From: Blastomussa wellsi
Taxonomy: Eukaryota; Cnidaria; Anthozoa; Scleractinia; Plerogyridae
DNA length: 64,000 bases
NCBI GenBank assembly: GCA_947652115.1
Contig: OX393572.1
Coordinates: 14,891,862-14,955,861, forward strand
Direction of reading: 5' to 3'
The stretch's first letter is position 1. Every line of letters begins with the position of its first letter. The notes under the pieces were generated by a model. It was not told the DNA's origin. It saw only the letters and a list, made by a program, of their open reading frames with translations, and ran no database searches. The translations under genes were made by a program, and so were the position numbers. This document shows, piece after piece, positions 58,668 through 64,000 of this stretch.

Positions 58668-59310
58668 CAAGCAGATTGGTGCTACTCCCATACATGGTCT
58701 ATACAGGCTCGTGCCGCAGGATAGGGTGTAGCTTTTGGCCCCTCAGCCGTGAAAAGGGTATAATTACAATTTCAAGGGAGTCTGTCCTAATCAGTAGTCA
58801 GTCATCAGTTATCATTAGATCATATTCAGGACTAGATATTAGTGCTATGGTATAAAAAAGGACATAAAGCAGTATGAACCCTTGACCTCCACAATACCGG
58901 TGCGATGCTCTACCAACTGAGTTATGAAACCACACATTGGGAGTGAGGTCAATAATATTGTATTGAGTTCATATTTTCCCATGAGCAGTGAAATGATGTA
59001 AAGCATATAAAGTAATTCATATCTCAACTGCAGTTGTTGATGAAAGTGAGAAAAAATTAATGATCATCACAGCAAATTTCAAATTTAAGCAATTGAAGCC
59101 CCAAACTTTTTCAGGCTTTTTCATTCCAATTGCTTAAAATATTGGAAATTCACTGTGATGGTCATTTTGCACTTTCAGTATAAGAAGTGTGGTTCGTTGT
59201 CCTACATGTAAATAGGGTAGGTTTCCAACATTATTTTTGTCCTAAACAAGGATAGGGTTTCAAACCCCCAGCAACACCCCTATACCCGAACAAAGGTCAA
59301 TTCTCTTCCT
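58668..59310. repeat. GGGTACTCCC-type element, copy 2, split by a SINE
   Basis: The blocks of 43815-44330 recur at 58668-58855 and resume at about 59205-59310 (ATAGGGTAGG...AACACCCCTATACC). The gap holds a minus-strand tRNA-like SINE (58875-59200) of the 32.6-33.3 kb family. Confidence 0.55.
58875..59200 (-). mobile_element. tRNA-like SINE copy, nested
   Basis: On minus, GGTTTCATAACTCAGTTGGT, AGAGCATCGCACCGGTATTG and GGAGGTCAAGGGTTCATACT form the tRNA-like head. The body AAATTTGCTGTGATGATCAT follows inverted near 59.05 kb. A second, opposite body piece lies at 59110-59180. Confidence 0.7.
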
Positions 59311-59476
59311 CTCTGGGACAAACTCCTAATCACTTACACTGTAATATGCTCTAAAGCCTAATGCACCCTTGAACACAGACTTACCTAATTGTTATTACTG
59401 TGCATCCTATATACATACTGCACATGCCTATGTGCCTTCTTTACTCATTACATTTCTGCGTTTTCAATTATTAGCC

Positions 59477-62400
59477 ATGGGGGCAACAATTTCCAGTCAC
59501 ACCCATGGGACTTCTGTCAGCGAACATGGCAAGGGAAAGTTGGAGTTTACACCTCAAAATGAAGCACTGTTGAATGATATTGTAAAGCAGGTTGAAGCAC
59601 TTGTGAGCTCACATCCACGAGAAGCAGAAACCATACTTAAAGAACCTTTCAAATGGCATAGCACTCTAAAGCCTGACAGCTTTGGAGAATTGAACTTTGG
59701 GTCAATGGGATTTCAGATAACGTATGTTGAGATCTTTGCTTCATTGAACTATAGTTTATTTATAGTCTAGGTTTAGTGTTTGTTAAGTGGTAAATTTCCC
59801 AGAAAGGACTTCTTCTGTGAAGATTTGAGAAAACAATAATATAATGTCAAATGATAATAATATTATAATGATTTAAATTAAAACAGCTAGTGGGAACCGA
59901 TTTGTGTAACATTCAAGTTAGGGGGAAAAGTTGGTTTTGAGAAATCTGGGGAGAAAATAGTAATGTTTGAGAGAGGGCAACAACTTTTTTTTGGTTTGAG
60001 CATGGTTGAGAAAAAGCCATGCAGGCTTGCGAATTTGGGATAATTATTAGTAAGATAAGATTAGATAAGATAACTTTATTTATACACAGTATTTCCATTA
60101 GCTTATTTAGAAGTATTTATGGTAATCAACTAACTACCTATCTTCCTAGCTACAAAAAAGGTATAAAATACAAAAGAATAAAAACTGCTTTTCATGGAGG
60201 CCGTGTTCAAAAAATATACCTAAAAATTTCGCTTAAGAATTATAATAAAAATTTACTTAAAACTGTGGCGACTTAGTTTTGTATTTAACTCACTTAAGGA
60301 AGTCCCTTGTCTTAATTCTGTGGGTAAGTTGTTCCACAACTGAGCTTCACTGTATGAAAAACTTCTCTTCAGGTAATCAGTGTGAGGTTGTGGAAGAACT
60401 AATTTGTTTTTGGTATAATTCCTCAAATGATAAGCACTTGCATTGTCGCAATAAACAAATTTTGATCGTAGAATATTCTGGTGTCATCACATGTAAAGTC
60501 TTATATATCATGATAGATTTCTTTTCTAATCTTTGATGACAGAGTTTACGCCACCCTAATGCTCGGAACACCTCATCTAAATCACTATCGTAGCTCGCAG
60601 ACATCAAAATGCGGGCAGTACGCGATTTTGAAGCCTTTGAAGCTTTTCAGAAAGGCCCTTGCCACAGTTTCCCCATACCACATTACAATAATCAGAGGCT
60701 GAACAAGGCTATTATAGATTATGATCAAAATGTTAAATGGGATATAATTTCGTATTCGTTTTTCGTATTTCGTTTATTCTATTGTGTTAAGCAAGCAAAT
60801 ATTATGGTAAAGTTTGAACTCATTACAATTCTTATTTTTTTGTTTTTCTTAGTCACAACGATGTTAAATCAGAAGCTAAGACACCAAAAGGAGAGTATAT
60901 TCTGTCTATGGACAAGGTACAGTCGTGTAATTATTTTTTTGTCAGTGGTAAATTAAGTTTTATTGCTTGTTCTATTAATTTTAGAGATGCGTGCAAACTG
61001 TCTTATCCTGTAGTTTACATTGATGTAAATTTTCCTTCAGGATGGTGAGGATTTTGTGTTGAAAGTCTGGACATTTGAGCAGATCGGTAATGTTCTGAAA
61101 GTTGCAGGAGAAAGGAAATGCCAGGAAGCTCAAGCTTGCCTAGAAAGTATGCATTGTTTTGGATATATTATTTGCCCCTTTAAACATAGATCTGAAACAA
61201 CATTAAGTATGGAAAAATCAATGTCTGTTCTAAAAAATTAGATAATTTTAAATGAGTGTCATGTTCTGATCTTTTTGTAGAAAATCAAGATCCTATGGTT
61301 AATGTAATGGGCGCAGCATATGCTGCAGTCAGCAGCAATGACAGGCCTCTAGTTAAGGCGCATGCCGATCTCAACAAAGCACGAGACGACTCATCTGAGA
61401 ATGTGGAGGAGCAGGAGGCCAGGTTTACGTTGTCACTTCTCATCAGTGAAATGGACAAACAACTTCTCATGAAATCTCACAACACCATCGCCAAGTATGT
61501 CTTTACTTTGATTTAGTTGTAAGCTTGTTGTTGTAAAGGTGAGTGTCTTAAGGTCATTCCCCTGTATTGCATTGCGCATCCTTACTGCGCACGATTTATT
61601 GCATCATCAGCGCGCTCACCTAAAGAAAACTGCGGCGTTTTATTTACGGCTTTGCTCGTGAAGGAGATAAATCGTCGTTTTCTCGTAAACGAGTATGGTG
61701 ACCTATATTTTTTTACCCTTTTTCTGAGACCAGCAATCACTTTCTTCCTTAAATAATCGACGGAAACATGAACTTATTGAACAGATATTGTGGCCTCGAG
61801 ATCACTGCATACTAGTCACAAGTTGAATCAAGGTCGACTGGAAATGCGTGCTTTCATAATGAAACATATATTAAATTGTTCCTTGAAGGTGATACAGTAT
61901 ATCTATAGTTTTTTCCCTTGTTTTGCTTTCTCCCTTTTTTTTCTTCTCCCAAAAGACGTGGCATGGGCTAGTCAAATGAAAACATTTCTGAAGCTGATAT
62001 TTTAACGAATTATGGGGTATTTTCAAGGTGCTCCTGCTCCTAAACGAATATGGGAACCCCTCTTTTTCATTACAAAATTTAAATTCCCTTACGATGAACA
62101 ACAAATGGGCAAAGTTTGAACAAAAATCTATTGTCAGTTCTATTTCAGGGGAATGACCTTAAGCCAGATGTCACAGATGGTCAGCATTAACCAAAAGAAA
62201 CAGCAACCAAATATTCATTTTTTAGCGTACGGTAGCTAACCCACTATGGTTTCATGATGTATAACATAATCTGTGACAGTGCACATAATTATTTTCTTTT
62301 CTTTTTGCTTATTGATTGTGTCACAAAATATACAGTTCAGGACATGCGAACAAACCTGAAAACCACAAACTAATTATCGCTGCTCTTTGCAGTTTAGTTT

Positions 62401-63823
62401 TCTCACACCTGATTAGCTTAAGACAATAGCATTCCATAAATATATTTCTGGTGTTCACAGTAACCCTGGTGAACACTGAAATTTAAATGTTATGGCAATC
62501 TGTCTTGCAGGGAAGTCAGACTTAACCCTAGTGCTGTGCAGGTAATTGTTACGATCAGTGTCATAATTAATAATTTTCCTAATTTTGTCTTTAATTTTTA
62601 GAATTTACCTTCAGTTGAAGAAAACATACTTTTTTCTACCTGCCAGCAATGCAATTTTTCATTATTTTGTCATCATCATTTTTACAGCGCGACGCGCCTA
62701 TGTGGCCACCCAACAAACTTTTTTGACAAGTTAGCCAATCCGAGAGTGCAAATTTGTTTGAGTTGTCCTGCCTCCTTGTTAAAAGTGTGACAGGCTTTGT
62801 GACAACAGCTTTGAACATTGCATGGAGGCGGGACAGCCCAACCAACTTCACACTCTCTGATTGGCTAATTATAACTTGTCAAAAAAGTTTGTTGCGCATC
62901 TCGCTGTAAAACATTAATCTTGTAGCACCTTTCAATCGCACATGAACTCTGCTCATGTCCATGGTTACATTTTTCGCTGCCGTCAATCATCAAGTGGACC
63001 TCTCAGGAAACAGAAGTTCACTTTAACAGGGTCAAAAAGTCACGCTTGTCAGTTGTGATTGGTAGGCTTTGATCAATTTTGTTTGTTTCTGATTTTCAAG
63101 GTTCGCTGGCTGTCACCATAATTATGATTTCGTTGGTTAGATTTTAAAATTCAGAGCTCCCATGTTATTGAAAAGTTCAGTAATTAGAAGTAACCAAATT
63201 GCAACCTCATTTCAATTTCTTCTGAAAAAAGCGAGGGCAGTGACATGCATGACAATGCCTTTGATTCACGTCAGACACTAGCTGTTGCGTCTAATTCATC
63301 CACAGGCAGATTATGAGCTTTTGAAATCCCTTGCTGGAGAGAAAGGCAAATGTCTGGAATATATTGATTGGACTCTTGGTAAGTTTCATTTGTGCTTCAA
63401 ATTACATAGAGGATTTCTTTAGTGAATAAATTAAAAAATTTCCATTTCTTTATTTGTCCTGATACAATACTAAATTCTCAGAACTAACTTTAAAAGACAC
63501 ATGTCACATATTTAAGGAGAATTAACATTTTGAACTTGGCACTGAAATGAGCCAACTATTTTCTGTCACCAGATCACCAGTTTAGCAATGGCTGCCATGC
63601 TCCACCGTGGCAACAGGTTCACGGTGATATCAGCTACTTAGATGTGAAGCCCTTTGACACCGACAAGCTGACCATCACGGCAAACACCGCTGGCTACTTT
63701 GTAAACAAAGGCTTGACACAAGACGGGCAAGTCAACTATGAGAGAGAAGGAGATGTGTATTCTACACTTGTAGCACTTCTCAAGTCTAAGAGTCCACGGT
63801 TTGCCACTGCAATTGATAAGAAG
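59477..63823 (+). CDS. CLU (clustered mitochondria)-like protein, N-terminal exons, 3' partial
   Basis: Seven coding exons: 59477-59721, 60853-60916, 61041-61146, 61281-61494, 62511-62541, 63306-63378 and 63573-63823; 984 nt, 328 codons, all phases agreeing. The ATG has a good context (AGCCATGGGGG) two bases after an acceptor, so a non-coding exon lies upstream. The protein starts MGATISSHTHGTSV, lacks a signal peptide and is acidic/helical for about 220 residues. Exon 7 reads HAPPWQQVHGDISYLDVKPF, then LTITANTAGYFVNKG and STLVALLKSKSPRF. The last resembles the region of CLUH/Clu proteins with HGDLxYL, ITAxTxGFxxN and LVxLLxxxSPxF, which precedes the CLU domain. Clu proteins bind mRNAs for mitochondrial proteins. 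The CLU domain itself would lie beyond the window, so the family call is provisional. The final donor is AAG|GTACAG. Confidence 0.6.
60050..60730 (-). pseudogene. LINE remnant, antisense in an intron of the CLU-like gene
   Basis: On minus, GWRKLCHQRLEKKSIMIYKT and LHVMTPEYST, followed in other frames by an FHNL-type block and a CGTTYPQN piece, are CR1-like reverse-transcriptase C-terminal motifs. The element ends in a short (TTATCT)-like tail near 60050. Confidence 0.75.
61552..62158. mobile_element. 607-bp TTAA-flanked inverted-repeat element in a CLU-like intron
   Basis: Perfect 13-bp inverted ends GGTCATTCCCCTG with TTAA at 61548-61551 and 62159-62162. The interior block TGCGCATCCTTACTGCGCAC is shared with the 37.6-kb element. 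No transposase frame. Confidence 0.75.
62684..62909. mobile_element. ~225-bp foldback element in a CLU-like intron
   Basis: Long inverted arms share TTTTACAGCG, CAACAAACTTTTTTGACAAG and TTAGCCAATC, then AGAGTG; each arm has one small indel. It lies between exons 5 and 6. Confidence 0.75.
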
Positions 63824-64000
63824 GTACAGTGAACCATCAAAAGCATGTTGACTTTGTGTGTTTTTGTCATTGTTGCATTTGGAAACCTGTTTTCATCATA
63901 TTTTGCCTCTGTTATTCATTGTCGACTTCTGCTTCAATGTGCATGTTCATGTCAAGCAAATGCCAAGTAATGTTTATTGGGGTTTGGTTGGGTGGTTGAG

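Overview
The window is a eukaryotic, intron-rich, AT-rich animal genome fragment. Its repeat families (tRNA-derived SINEs, CR1-like LINE tails, TTAA-flanked short inverted-repeat elements, foldback elements, Penelope-like ends) and gene types (TRIM-NHL, WAP-domain secreted peptides, dermatopontin) suggest an anthozoan cnidarian, most likely a stony coral. That assignment is inference from family recognition; no database was searched. Most long ORFs are not genes. Real coding sequence was found by joining short exons through splice sites, reading phase and homology between copies inside the window.

Layout: (1) 1-2.9 kb, the last coding exon of a TRIM-NHL (RING/B-box/filamin/NHL) gene on +, cut by the window start. 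(2) 2.9-13 kb, nested mobile-element debris: LINE remnants, a 791-bp TTAA-flanked element with an empty-site relative in the window, a SINE split by a hairpin element, foldbacks and minisatellites, plus weak exon candidates. (3) 13.2-38.7 kb, the main feature: a tandem family of at least three minus-strand genes for small secreted WAP (four-disulfide-core) proteins, called A, B and C here. All share one architecture: non-coding 5' exon (A and C), 57-bp signal-peptide exon, 40-43-bp propeptide exon ending in a dibasic site, one or more phase 1-1 WAP exons, and a tiny terminal exon. A and C have one WAP domain; B has three. A fourth, orphan 3' end (D) lies at 40.3-40.5 kb. All three assembled reading frames close without remainder (231, 504 and 255 nt). 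Introns hold LINE, Ty3/Gypsy and foldback insertions.

(4) 40.7-42.55 kb, a deleted LINE remnant beside a 1.5-kb ATTACT-type hexanucleotide array. (5) 42.6-49.9 kb, repeats only as far as I can see. (6) 49.9-52.2 kb, a complete four-coding-exon dermatopontin-family gene on minus (597 nt, 198 aa). (7) 52.2-59.4 kb, repeats. (8) 59.47-63.82 kb onward, the first seven coding exons (328 codons) of a plus-strand gene resembling the N-terminal part of CLU/clustered-mitochondria proteins; it runs past the window end.

Functionally, the window joins an innate-immunity-type E3 ligase, a cluster of secreted cysteine-rich peptides (protease-inhibitor or antimicrobial class by family), an extracellular-matrix protein and a probable CLU-like cytosolic protein. 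Nothing suggests they form one pathway.
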